Part shown: in pieces, positions 9,549-17,755 of the stretch | Position numbering within the stretch: position 1 is the first letter of the stretch | How the letters are laid out: each line of letters begins with the position of its first letter | Made by a program: the position numbers and the translations under genes | Notes under the pieces: generated by a model | Databases searched by the model: none | Told to the model about the DNA's origin: nothing | Seen by the model: the letters and a program-made list of their open reading frames with translations, nothing else | From: HXMU1420-13 sp963691715 | GTDB taxonomy: Bacteria > Bacteroidota > Rhodothermia > Balneolales > Balneolaceae | NCBI GenBank assembly: GCA_963691715.1 | Contig: OY829281.1 | Location: 558,001-622,000, forward strand | DNA: 64,000 bases | Direction: 5' to 3'

Positions 9549-10910
9549 TTAGATTTTTACAAGATTATTCATTGCATACCAATCAATTTTTCTGGAATAG
9601 TACATTGTTGAAGCGAGAATTATAAATAGTCCAATACTGCCAGATAGTAATGCAAAATTCTCCATTTGTATGATTATATAAATAAAAGTATACATGATGC
9701 ATAATATTGAACTCAGCATAATTGAAAATTTTCTGTTTTTAAATACTGATTGTGTGTAAAGACCTATTAGAGTTATGATAGAAATAGATGATATCAAATA
9801 AGACCAATTAAACGTCAAATGTTCAGAAAATGAAACGAGAAGTATGTAAAAGATAACTAAAGCGGAACCGATTAATACATACTGTATAGGATGGATCGAA
9901 GTTTTATTTATGATTTCAGTAAGGAAAAAAACCATAAATGTTAAACCGATAAATAATATAGCATATTTAATACTACGTTCACTTCTTTGGTAATTATCTG
10001 CAGGGATGAACAGATCAACACCAAAGGCTGACTCTGAAACTGGGTGTTTTTCTAGAAACCAGGCTTGAGGGAAGTTTCTATTTAAATCGATGATTTTCCA
10101 TTCTGCAAAAAAACCTTCATCATTCACTACTTTTGTTTCTGGATTGGGAAGATATTTCCCATTAAAGCTTGGAGATGGCCAGCTAGATTCCATAACAATG
10201 TTCGAAGTTTTCCCTACAGGTGTTACATACATTTTTTCGCTTCCTTTAAGGTTTAAAGAAATTTGAAAGGATCGTTTTTCAAGAGTATCATTTTTAAAAT
10301 TTACTGGTACATGTGCCATGATTCCAGAGTTAATAAAATCCTTGTCTTTTATTAGTGTTCCTGATTGGAAATCAATGTGATTTTCTCCCCATAAAAATTC
10401 AACTTGGTTTTGAATCCCTCTTAAATCACTTATTCCTACGCTTAAAAAAGCTTCTTCGAGCAATAATTTATCTTGCTCAAGTCCAAGTTGTTCAATACTA
10501 AAGCTTTCAAAAGAACCTACAAGAGTGGATTGGCTATCATAAACAGCAACTTCAAAAATACCTCTATGTAGAGTTTCTGGATTTATTTTATTGCTTATAG
10601 ATAGATGTTCTGGTAAAATATGTATTTGTTTTTTTGCTTGACGAGTAATCTTTTCACCATTGCGATTCACTTCATAAGAATGTAAATACGGAATAGTAAG
10701 TATAGGACCAATGATTGTTTGATGTTTCCCCCATTTTTTTCCGATTTCTAGGGTTGTTTCTTCTTTTGTTAACTGCCTTTCAGTAATTAGGTTATTTATT
10801 CTTGAAGAAGGGTATAGCAAGATTAAAGTAATGATTACAATTAAGCCAGTTTTGAACAGTATAGTTTGTGATTTTATTTTTCGAGATCTAGGCTCATCTT
10901 TTAAAGTCAT
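9549..10910 (-). CDS. creD: CreD-like inner-membrane protein
   Basis: 453 residues, the usual CreD (Cet) length. An N-terminal membrane helix (about 20-38) is followed by a large periplasmic part that begins with the family-typical LTKEETTLEIGKKWG stretch and includes the conserved GPILTIPY. Six hydrophobic helices crowd the C-terminal third (about 315-440). CreD is linked to colicin E2 tolerance and envelope stress in enterobacteria; its biochemical role is unknown. No creB/creC two-component pair is nearby, so control must differ here. The start codon is only 44 bp from an insertion sequence, and the upstream inverted repeat is split by it, so its expression may be altered. Confidence 0.85.
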   Translation of the reverse strand: MTLKDEPRSRKIKSQTILFKTGLIVIITLILLYPSSRINNLITERQLTKEETTLEIGKKWGKHQTIIGPILTIPYLHSYEVNRNGEKITRQAKKQIHILPEHLSISNKINPETLHRGIFEVAVYDSQSTLVGSFESFSIEQLGLEQDKLLLEEAFLSVGISDLRGIQNQVEFLWGENHIDFQSGTLIKDKDFINSGIMAHVPVNFKNDTLEKRSFQISLNLKGSEKMYVTPVGKTSNIVMESSWPSPSFNGKYLPNPETKVVNDEGFFAEWKIIDLNRNFPQAWFLEKHPVSESAFGVDLFIPADNYQRSERSIKYAILFIGLTFMVFFLTEIINKTSIHPIQYVLIGSALVIFYILLVSFSEHLTFNWSYLISSISIITLIGLYTQSVFKNRKFSIMLSSILCIMYTFIYIIIQMENFALLSGSIGLFIILASTMYYSRKIDWYAMNNLVKI

Positions 10911-10924
10911 TATGGTGTAATTAA

Positions 10925-10953
10925 TTAGTTATTAGACTTCTTGTAATAACTAA
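10925..10953. repeat. Remaining inverted repeat upstream of creD, interrupted by the IS
   Basis: TTAGTTATTA (10925-10934) and TAATAACTAA (10944-10953) form a perfect 10-bp stem around the loop GACTTCTTG. If the IS and one target copy are removed, the arms extend to 14 bp each (TTAATTAGTTATTA and TAATAACTAATTAA). It ends 15 bp from the creD start codon, so it may be an operator or leader hairpin. Confidence 0.6.
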
Positions 10954-11698
10954 GGGTCTTATGAAGTATAGCATGTTATGATGAGTTGTAACATTTTGCT
11001 ATTCAATGAGAAACAAATATTATAAGCGTTCTAAAATTTCTGAAGCACATTTCCGACACATAATTAAATGTTTTGCCCTAGATTTAACAGCGACTGAAAC
11101 CTCGGAGTTGAGTTCGGTTTCTCTGCGTTCGGTAACGGTTATTTTTGATAAACTCCGCAAAAAGATCGCCTATTGGTGCGTACAAGAAACTCCTTTTGAT
11201 GGAATAATAGAAGTCGATGAATCCTATTTTGGGCCTCGACGCATTCCAGGTAAACGCGGACGTGGGGCTTCGGGTAAAACCATTGTATTTGGTGTGTTTA
11301 AACGCCAAGGAAAGGTATACACAGAGATAGTGCCTGATGCACGTAAAAAGACCTTACAAGCTATTATACGAGGGAAAGTAGCCCTAGAAAGTGTGATTCA
11401 TTCTGATGGCTGGAGGGGCTATAATGGTCTGGTGGATGTAGGCTATGACAAACATTACCGGGTGCATCATGGCCAAGATGAGTTTGTCCGGGGAACTTCC
11501 CACATTAATGGGATCGAGTCTTTTTGGAGCTTCGCAAAACGAAGGCTAGCTCAGTTTAATGGAATTCCAACACGTTCATTTTATCTGCACCTAAAAGAAA
11601 CAGAATTTAGATTTAATCACCGAAATGATAACTTATATCATACCATGCTTAAAAGGCTCAGAAAAGACCCGCTCTGACTCCTTTACTTCATAAGACCC
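10954..11698 (+). mobile_element. Insertion sequence of the IS1595 family (IS1016-like), intact
   Basis: 745 bp. The perfect 15-bp terminal inverted repeats are GGGTCTTATGAAGTA at 10954-10968 and its complement at 11684-11698. A 7-bp direct repeat, TAACTAA, flanks the element directly (10947-10953 and 11699-11705) and marks the target duplication. IS1595 elements usually make 8-bp duplications, and the eighth base does not match here. One complete transposase gene fills the element. The intact ends, target copies and open frame suggest a recent insertion that may still be active. Confidence 0.92.
11006..11677 (+). CDS. IS1595-family transposase (ISXO2-like DDE domain)
   Basis: 223 residues, full length for the IS1016-type short transposases that lack the N-terminal zinc ribbon. 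An N-terminal helix-turn-helix-like part (about 10-50) precedes the ISXO2-like catalytic fold. Acidic residues are Asp71 in IIEVDESYFG and Asp134 in VIHSDGWRGY; the third site is in HINGIESFW (Asn168/Glu171), followed by basic KRR. It cuts and joins the element's own ends. The gene is oriented against its neighbours and its GC content looks higher than theirs by eye, which supports transfer. No frameshift or stop is seen. Confidence 0.93.
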   Translation: MRNKYYKRSKISEAHFRHIIKCFALDLTATETSELSSVSLRSVTVIFDKLRKKIAYWCVQETPFDGIIEVDESYFGPRRIPGKRGRGASGKTIVFGVFKRQGKVYTEIVPDARKKTLQAIIRGKVALESVIHSDGWRGYNGLVDVGYDKHYRVHHGQDEFVRGTSHINGIESFWSFAKRRLAQFNGIPTRSFYLHLKETEFRFNHRNDNLYHTMLKRLRKDPL

Positions 11699-11765
11699 TA
11701 ACTAATTAAGCTGAAGTTCCTATATAAAGTGTGAAATAAAGTAAATAGGGATTATAATAAGCTTT

Positions 11766-13688
11766 TTAAAATGCAATTTTTTTGCCCTTGGGATACTCTA
11801 TTTCATATTCTAAAATTAAGATCTTTGTTTCTTTAGGTAACAAATTTAATCTCCATTGAATGACTCCTGAATCCTGATTGATTTCCCCATCGGATAAATT
11901 TATTGTAGTGATTTTTATTTCATCATTCTTTGATATAGGAATTTGATCTTCAACTATAATTGAAAGTGGTTGACTTTTTGTGTTCCTAATCTTTATCTCA
12001 TACTTAATCCTTTCACGTACTTTGTTGCGGAAAATGTTTTTTGATTCAAAATCTTTAATCTGTTTTCGTTCGATATTGATCTGTTCATCCTTACCTAAAG
12101 AAATTTTTAATGAGTCATCAAAAGTGGTAGATTCAATAAATGAAGTGCCAATAAATCTATTTTCAAAATAAATATTTGCTTCACCCGCTATTAAGTTCAA
12201 TGAACTCCAATCTGGAATAATGCCTTGTAAATACGCTTTGGGGTCTAACTTCGGAACAGAGCCATAGATATAGTCAATAGGTATGCTTTCTTTCTTGAAA
12301 TCTAAACTGTAAAATTTACCATCTGATGGTACGCCATAAGGGATATCAATCTGATAGCTAAAGCTAGTTTGGTTGGAGATGAATTCATTTCCTATGAGTT
12401 CCAATGCTCCGTCATAATCATTCACCATAGGTGCATTTTCCTTTCTTTCAATACCAAATGCTGAAACAACCACATCATCAAGACCTATAAGATCTGCTTC
12501 TAATTTTATGATTAGGCGATATCCATTATTGTTTATAGTTAATGGTATATGTGAAGTAGGATATCCAACGAATTTCATTATTAATAGGTAGTTTCCATTT
12601 TCAAGTTTTGGTAATTGGAAATTGCCATTTCTATCCGTGTTAGTAACAGTTATACTTCTATTTTCACCTATTTTTTTTACTTCTATGGATCCTCCTGGTA
12701 AATTTTCGAGTGTTAATTCATCTATAATACGACCATAAATATTACCTTTATCAGTATTAGAATATTTATCAACAGTGGGAGAATTATTTTTATCATAAAG
12801 TTGATTATATCCACGCAGTCGAATATTTGATAAATTTGGATATATGAAATTCACAAACTGAGTGTTTAATTCAGGTTTTATTGCATTTGTAGAAGGATCA
12901 CCAGAATTGATTGTAAATGTTACATCATCCCAATCTATTCCAGTATTTTGATAAATTTTTGCTTTATATGTTATTTCGAGAGGTGCTTTAATACCAACTG
13001 ATTTAACATCATAAGTAGGAACCCAACCTGCATTGTTAACTAGATAATCTAATCTAAATTCTAATTCTTTAACTGAATCTGTTTGTATTTGAATTGCAAT
13101 TTCTTTGTAATACGTTCTATCAATACTCCCATTTTCATTGATTTGTAAATCAATTTTTTTAATCTCATTATTAATCGTGTCCATTTCTTTTCTCATTTCA
13201 TCTCTCTGAGCAAATGCGTCTTCTAATTTTAATCGATAAATCGTTAATAGTTCATTAAGTTCATCGGCAGAGAGCTTATTACCACTAATTACATGTTTCG
13301 TAGCATCAATCATTACTATCTCTTTACCAATTATTTCAAGGTTTGATTTTATCCCAACAAGAGTTTCCAGAAGTTTAGATCTTCTATCTTTTAACGATTG
13401 GATATTTTCTTTTTCAGTTATGGTTTTTGTGAAGTCTTTATGAATTGCTAGAGATAGTAGTGTAAAATTGCCGTTTGCGCTAATTTGAATACTTTCATCA
13501 ATAATTGATTCAGAAAGTTTTTTGAACACGATAGTTGTTTTACCATTTGTACTTACTAAATCAGACACCCTTTGAATTTGAGCCTGATTTTGAAAAACTG
13601 TTACTGATTTGATTTCAGAATGAACCGTTAAGGTATCCGAAGAGATTTCCTGATTTAACAAAATGAGTGATAGTATTAATAGGTACAT
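11766..13688 (-). CDS. MuiA-like DUF4139 protein with inserted carboxypeptidase-regulatory/SusC-like module
   Basis: 640 residues with an N-terminal signal or membrane segment. Residues about 24-85 match the DUF4140 fold (SVTVFQNQAQIQR). A long helical coiled coil follows (about 90-185), then DUF4139 (LDYLVNNAGWVPTYDVKS, 213-230, the family hallmark). Between two parts of DUF4139 sits a carboxypeptidase-regulatory-like beta-sandwich (about 316-398, NIYGRIIDELT to LIIKLEA). It ends in DDVVVSAFGIERKE, which resembles the plug-entry signature of SusC-type receptors. The family is named after a Pseudomonas mucoidy inhibitor; its mechanism is unknown. The secreted or periplasmic location is inferred. 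It lies upstream of the IS and creD and may once have been joined to creD. Confidence 0.8.
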   Translation of the reverse strand: MYLLILSLILLNQEISSDTLTVHSEIKSVTVFQNQAQIQRVSDLVSTNGKTTIVFKKLSESIIDESIQISANGNFTLLSLAIHKDFTKTITEKENIQSLKDRRSKLLETLVGIKSNLEIIGKEIVMIDATKHVISGNKLSADELNELLTIYRLKLEDAFAQRDEMRKEMDTINNEIKKIDLQINENGSIDRTYYKEIAIQIQTDSVKELEFRLDYLVNNAGWVPTYDVKSVGIKAPLEITYKAKIYQNTGIDWDDVTFTINSGDPSTNAIKPELNTQFVNFIYPNLSNIRLRGYNQLYDKNNSPTVDKYSNTDKGNIYGRIIDELTLENLPGGSIEVKKIGENRSITVTNTDRNGNFQLPKLENGNYLLIMKFVGYPTSHIPLTINNNGYRLIIKLEADLIGLDDVVVSAFGIERKENAPMVNDYDGALELIGNEFISNQTSFSYQIDIPYGVPSDGKFYSLDFKKESIPIDYIYGSVPKLDPKAYLQGIIPDWSSLNLIAGEANIYFENRFIGTSFIESTTFDDSLKISLGKDEQINIERKQIKDFESKNIFRNKVRERIKYEIKIRNTKSQPLSIIVEDQIPISKNDEIKITTINLSDGEINQDSGVIQWRLNLLPKETKILILEYEIEYPKGKKIAF

Positions 13689-13882
13689 TACAAGTGGATT
13701 TAGTGATTTAATTTTTATAATAACTAAAGAACTTAATCCAGTCTCAAAAAATTATATGTAAATGCTGCTATATAATTTTAAAATAGTATATGTTTAGAAC
13801 GGGATAGAAATAATGGATAATTAGAACCTGTTTTAGCTTATTCAATAAACTAGAACTATTATAACATTTCTTATCCAATACA

Positions 13883-13913
13883 TTGCCAATAGTTACTTAA
13901 GTCACTATCTTTG
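13883..13913 (+). promoter_or_regulatory. Bacteroidota-type promoter for atpD
   Basis: TTG at 13883-13885, a 20-nt spacer, then TATCTTTG at 13906-13913. This fits the known -33 TTG and -7 TAnnTTTG consensus of this phylum's primary sigma factor. The atpD start is about 70 bp downstream. The same geometry and the same -7 octamer recur at 38171-38201. Confidence 0.75.
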
Positions 13914-13984
13914 TAGTCTTCGCAGAAATGCTATAATTACTCTTTTTTTGAGACTCAAATATAAATCTAATCGCTAATTAGTAC

Positions 13985-15478
13985 ATGAATAAAGGAACTG
14001 TTGCACAGGTTATAGGGCCTGTAGTAGATGTCGATTTTTCAGAAGGAACAACCCCCTCCATTCTTAACGCCTTAACTATCAAAAATCCAGCTGACGGCTC
14101 AGCACTTTTCTTAGAAGTTGCACAGCACTTAGGAGAAGATCGTGTACGTACTATTGCGATGGATTCTACTGATGGATTGGTTCGTGGTATGGAGGTAATC
14201 GATACAGGTCAGGCTATTGCAATGCCTGTTGGAGAAGATATACGTGGCCGACTTTTTAATGTAGTGGGTGAATCTATTGATGGCATTAAACAACCAGAAG
14301 GAAAAACAAAGTACCCTATCCACCGACCTGCTCCTCATTTCGATGAATTAGCAACATCTGCAGAGATGCTTGAAACGGGGATTAAAGTTGTTGATTTACT
14401 TTGCCCATATGCGAAAGGGGGTAAAATTGGTTTATTTGGTGGTGCTGGTGTAGGTAAAACGGTATTGATCCAAGAGCTTATCAACAACATTGCAAAGCAA
14501 CATGGAGGACTTTCAGTATTTGCAGGTGTTGGTGAACGTACTCGAGAAGGAAATGATTTATTGCGAGAATTTATAGAATCTGGCGTTATCAATTACGGCG
14601 ATGAATTTAAAGAAAGCATGGAAGCAGGAGAGTGGGATCTATCTAAAGTAGATGAAGAAAAATTAAAAGAATCTCAAGCGACTTTAGTTTTTGGCCAAAT
14701 GAATGAGCCTCCAGGAGCTCGAGCAAGAGTTGCTCTTTCGGGATTAACTGTAGCTGAGTATTTCCGTGATGAAGTATCCAGGGACATCCTCCTTTTCATT
14801 GATAATATTTTCCGATTCACCCAAGCGGGTTCAGAAGTATCTGCACTTCTTGGCCGTATGCCTTCTGCCGTTGGTTATCAACCAACCTTAGCAACTGAGA
14901 TGGGCGCTATGCAAGAAAGAATTACATCTACAAAAAAAGGTTCAATCACATCTGTTCAGGCGGTTTATGTTCCTGCTGATGACTTAACCGATCCAGCCCC
15001 AGCTACAACGTTCACTCACTTGGATGCAACTACAGTACTTTCTCGTGCTTTAACTCAAATAGGTATTTATCCAGCTGTAGATCCACTCGATTCTACTTCT
15101 AGAATTATCGATCCAAAGGTTGTTGGTGAAGAACACTATAATACAGCACGCAGAACCACAATTCTTCTTCAAAATTACAAAGACTTGCAAGATATTATTG
15201 CGATTCTTGGTATGGATGAACTTTCTGATGAAGATAAATTGGTGGTTAGTCGAGCGCGTAGAGTACAACGTTTCTTATCTCAGCCGTTTTTCGTAGCGGA
15301 GCAGTTTACGGGTGCTCCCGGTAAGTACGTGAAAATTGAAGATACCGTAAAAGGAGTGAAGGCAATTATTGATGGAGAATACGATCATTTGCCAGAAGGT
15401 GCATTCTATATGGTCGGTGATATCAACGAGGCAATTGCCAAAGGCGAGAAAATGTTAGCTGAATCTGCTGAAGCGTAA
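13985..15478 (+). CDS. atpD: F1 ATP synthase beta subunit
   Basis: 497 residues. Catalytic subunit of the F1 part of the membrane ATP synthase. Walker A is GGAGVGKT (152-159), with the catalytic GERTREGNDL arginine/glutamate loop following. The DELSEED-region equivalent reads DELSDEDK near residue 420, and the ALLGRMPSAVGYQPTL signature is intact. A short insert (about 204-228, ESMEAGEWDL) is common in this phylum. It pairs with atpC 11 bp downstream; the remaining ATP synthase genes are not in the window, a split typical of Bacteroidota. The start has a TAnnTTTG promoter upstream. Confidence 0.98.
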   Translation: MNKGTVAQVIGPVVDVDFSEGTTPSILNALTIKNPADGSALFLEVAQHLGEDRVRTIAMDSTDGLVRGMEVIDTGQAIAMPVGEDIRGRLFNVVGESIDGIKQPEGKTKYPIHRPAPHFDELATSAEMLETGIKVVDLLCPYAKGGKIGLFGGAGVGKTVLIQELINNIAKQHGGLSVFAGVGERTREGNDLLREFIESGVINYGDEFKESMEAGEWDLSKVDEEKLKESQATLVFGQMNEPPGARARVALSGLTVAEYFRDEVSRDILLFIDNIFRFTQAGSEVSALLGRMPSAVGYQPTLATEMGAMQERITSTKKGSITSVQAVYVPADDLTDPAPATTFTHLDATTVLSRALTQIGIYPAVDPLDSTSRIIDPKVVGEEHYNTARRTTILLQNYKDLQDIIAILGMDELSDEDKLVVSRARRVQRFLSQPFFVAEQFTGAPGKYVKIEDTVKGVKAIIDGEYDHLPEGAFYMVGDINEAIAKGEKMLAESAEA

Positions 15479-15489
15479 AGAGTAATAGT

Positions 15490-15747
15490 ATGGCAGGTTT
15501 TCAAGCACAAATTTTAACTCCAAATGGCTCACTCTTTGAGGGCGAGGTTACTGGTGTACAAATGCCTGGTATTCTTGGAAGTTTTGAGGTAAAAGCAAAT
15601 CACGCACCCATCGTTTCAGCCTTAGAGAAAGGTAAGGTTCTAGTTCGAAAATCAGAAGGAGATATAAGCTATGCTATTTCTGGTGGATTTGTTGAAGTAG
15701 CTCAGAATAAATTAACTCTTATTGCTGAATCTGTAATCCAAGAGTAA
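15490..15747 (+). CDS. atpC: F1 ATP synthase epsilon subunit, short form
   Basis: 85 residues, covering only the N-terminal beta-sandwich that binds gamma and the c-ring. The conserved FQAQILTPNGSLFEG start and the GSFEVKANHAPIVSALEKG loop are present. The C-terminal two-helix domain that inhibits ATP hydrolysis in E. coli-type epsilon (about 135 residues) is absent, and the gene ends cleanly before a terminator. Short epsilons are common in this phylum. It is co-transcribed with atpD. Confidence 0.93.
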   Translation: MAGFQAQILTPNGSLFEGEVTGVQMPGILGSFEVKANHAPIVSALEKGKVLVRKSEGDISYAISGGFVEVAQNKLTLIAESVIQE

Positions 15748-15765
15748 AATTTTCTTTTTCAAAAT

Positions 15766-15797
15766 AAAAAAGCCGTTGTATTTACAATGGCTTTTTT
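15766..15797 (+). terminator. Intrinsic terminator after atpC
   Basis: AAAAAAGCCGTTGTA pairs with TACAATGGCTTTTTT (one G-T pair) over a very short loop, followed by T-rich sequence. It lies 18 bp past the atpC stop and ends the atpD-atpC unit. Confidence 0.88.
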
Positions 15798-15967
15798 GGT
15801 TTATACACGAGTAGATTTTTTCTGGAAAATTTATATTGTACAAATAGTAGGCTTTAAAATCTTTATTCTTGTTAGAGTTTTCAACTTGATATATTGGAAA
15901 AATTTAATTTTCGTAGATGGTTTTAATTAATGATTATATGATTGTTAATCTTAAATAACATAAACCT

Positions 15968-16543
15968 ATGTCAAAATTCTTATTTATAGTAGTTAGTTGC
16001 TTTATTTGTACCAGTTTGAATGCTCAAGAAAACAATCAATATGGAAATTTTAATGTTGGTGATGTATATGTATCAGGTATTTTATCATACACTTCAACTT
16101 CATTTAATGATGATAGTGATGTAGACTTCAGATTTGCTCCTTCATTAGGTTATCTTATTCGTCCAAATATAGCATTGCAGTTTTCATTTATTTATGATTC
16201 TTATAGCTCCGAGATTTTATATGAAACAGAAGGTGATTTTTACGGGATCGGTTTTGGAATAAGACATTTCCTAACACCTGAAAAACGGTTTACCTTAACA
16301 AATAGTATTAGCGTATCCTCATTACAGACAGATAACGAAGAGTATAAAATTAATACAATTGGTTTCTCAATATCTCCGGGCTTTAATTATTTTGTTTCAG
16401 AAAAGTTTGCTTTAAATGCATCTATTGCACCTATCTCATATATAATTTCAAAGCCAGATGTTAAAGATGCAGAATCTACAACTTTCTTCTCTTTTGATTT
16501 AAATTTATCGAATATTAATTTTGGTCTGTTGTATAAATTTTAA
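15968..16543 (+). CDS. Small outer-membrane beta-barrel protein
   Basis: 191 residues with a signal peptide (MSKFLFIVVSCFICTSLNAQ, cleavage about residue 20). The mature part is an eight-strand-sized barrel of OmpA/OmpW-like character, with alternating hydrophobic and polar residues. Repeated turn-strand pairs can be seen (RFAPSLGYLIRPNIALQFSF, GFSISPGFNYFVSEKFALNAS). It ends in the aromatic INFGLLYKF typical of BAM substrates. It is flanked by terminators, so it is a single-gene unit. No specific function can be named. Confidence 0.7.
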   Translation: MSKFLFIVVSCFICTSLNAQENNQYGNFNVGDVYVSGILSYTSTSFNDDSDVDFRFAPSLGYLIRPNIALQFSFIYDSYSSEILYETEGDFYGIGFGIRHFLTPEKRFTLTNSISVSSLQTDNEEYKINTIGFSISPGFNYFVSEKFALNASIAPISYIISKPDVKDAESTTFFSFDLNLSNINFGLLYKF

Positions 16544-16590
16544 AAAATAATTAAGAAAAAGACTAATGTAGAAATCATTTTTCTACGTAG

Positions 16591-16623
16591 AACACCATAT
16601 TTTTTATATAAACATATGGTGTT
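16591..16623 (+). terminator. Intrinsic terminator after the small barrel gene
   Basis: AACACCATAT (16591-16600) pairs exactly with ATATGGTGTT (16614-16623) over a 13-nt AT-rich loop, followed on the plus strand by TTATTTTTT. It ends the plus-strand barrel transcript. The minus-strand side lacks a T-run, so it probably does not serve the facing esterase gene. Confidence 0.8.
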
Positions 16624-16691
16624 TTATTTTTTAAACTGTAAGTAAGTTAAATTGGAAAAAATGAATTTACCCTGATGCTCTAAAATCTTTT

Positions 16692-17591
16692 TCAATGTGT
16701 TCTTACGTCAGAATTTTCAAATTGTGAAACAAAATTCCATATTAATTCCGAAGTCATTTCTCCTTTGAATGGTGTCTCAAACCACACATGACCTCCTCCA
16801 AGATACTTATAATGTTCTACGGACATAGAACTTTCACCATTATTATATACATAATACTCTACCGTTATATTTCCACTCTCGTCAGTTTCTAAACTTGGTA
16901 TCGTTGATGTATTATTTATTTCAATCCAGTAATCCAATGTATGTTGGACTGAACTATAGTAGCTGTTACCATTATATGGAATAATTTCATCATTGGTACC
17001 ATGTAGATGTAAAATTGGCATAGGATGAACATCAGAATCTATACAGTCTAACATCGCTCCAGATACAGATGCAATGGCCGTTATTAAATCACTCTTAAAA
17101 TGAGCTAATCCATAGGCCATCATCCCTCCATTTGAATATCCTGTAGCATAAATTCTATCGTAGTCTATATTATATTCTAATGAGATTTCGCTAATCATAG
17201 TTGATATAAATCCTAAGTCATCTGCAGAACTTTTGTTTTCATTTCCAACAGGGCAGGGGTTCCAATGAGGGGAGCCTTCTAAGGAACTACCTTGAGGATA
17301 CACCAAAAGAAATTTTTCTGAATTCGCTAATTCCCTCATATCCGCATTATTCATATATGTATTAATAACATCACCAAAGCCATGAAAATTAATCATTAAC
17401 GGAATGGAAGATTCTTGGCTGTATGATTCTGGAATGATGATTGTATATGCCCTTTCTAGGTTGTTATGGGTAAGTATTCTGTCTTCAGTGTTAAATTCAT
17501 CTTGAACTGGACTATTAATATTGTTTGACTCACAAAAACAAAAAGAAATCATAAAAATAGGAATACATGCACACAGTCTCTTCATAATCAA
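16692..17591 (-). CDS. PHB-depolymerase-type esterase (LpqC-like), copy A
   Basis: 299 residues; secreted alpha/beta hydrolase. A hydrophobic N-terminus with several cysteines (FMISFCFCESNN) is an export signal, but it is not a clean lipobox. The nucleophile is Ser153 in GYSNGG, the acid Asp201 in LHGTNDEIIPY and the histidine His268 in GGGHVW. This triad is typical of the polyhydroxybutyrate depolymerase and feruloyl-esterase families. The oxyanion-side motif NFHGFGD is at about 68-74. A paralogue with the same triad lies at 23103-23987. The substrate is unknown and could be a polyester, a feruloylated polysaccharide or another ester. Confidence 0.82.
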   Translation of the reverse strand: MIMKRLCACIPIFMISFCFCESNNINSPVQDEFNTEDRILTHNNLERAYTIIIPESYSQESSIPLMINFHGFGDVINTYMNNADMRELANSEKFLLVYPQGSSLEGSPHWNPCPVGNENKSSADDLGFISTMISEISLEYNIDYDRIYATGYSNGGMMAYGLAHFKSDLITAIASVSGAMLDCIDSDVHPMPILHLHGTNDEIIPYNGNSYYSSVQHTLDYWIEINNTSTIPSLETDESGNITVEYYVYNNGESSMSVEHYKYLGGGHVWFETPFKGEMTSELIWNFVSQFENSDVRTH

Positions 17592-17755
17592 GGTATCAAT
17601 ATGTTTTTATTATTTAAAATTAACTAAATATCATTAACCGTTTCATTTATAATTTTTTAGAAATATTTCTATGATCCTTAGTTAATATTTTTTCGCCTTA
17701 ATTAAGCATCATGAATTCCATTGGGGAGGTATTGTCTTACTTAAGCTTGAATTCT

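Noticed and set aside
10946..11706. 8-bp target duplication at the IS
   Set aside because: Only seven bases (TAACTAA) match directly beside both inverted repeats; the eighth differs.
13741..13780. 8-bp inverted repeat AATTATAT/ATATAATT upstream of atpD
   Set aside because: Such short A/T-only repeats are expected by chance in this AT-rich gap.
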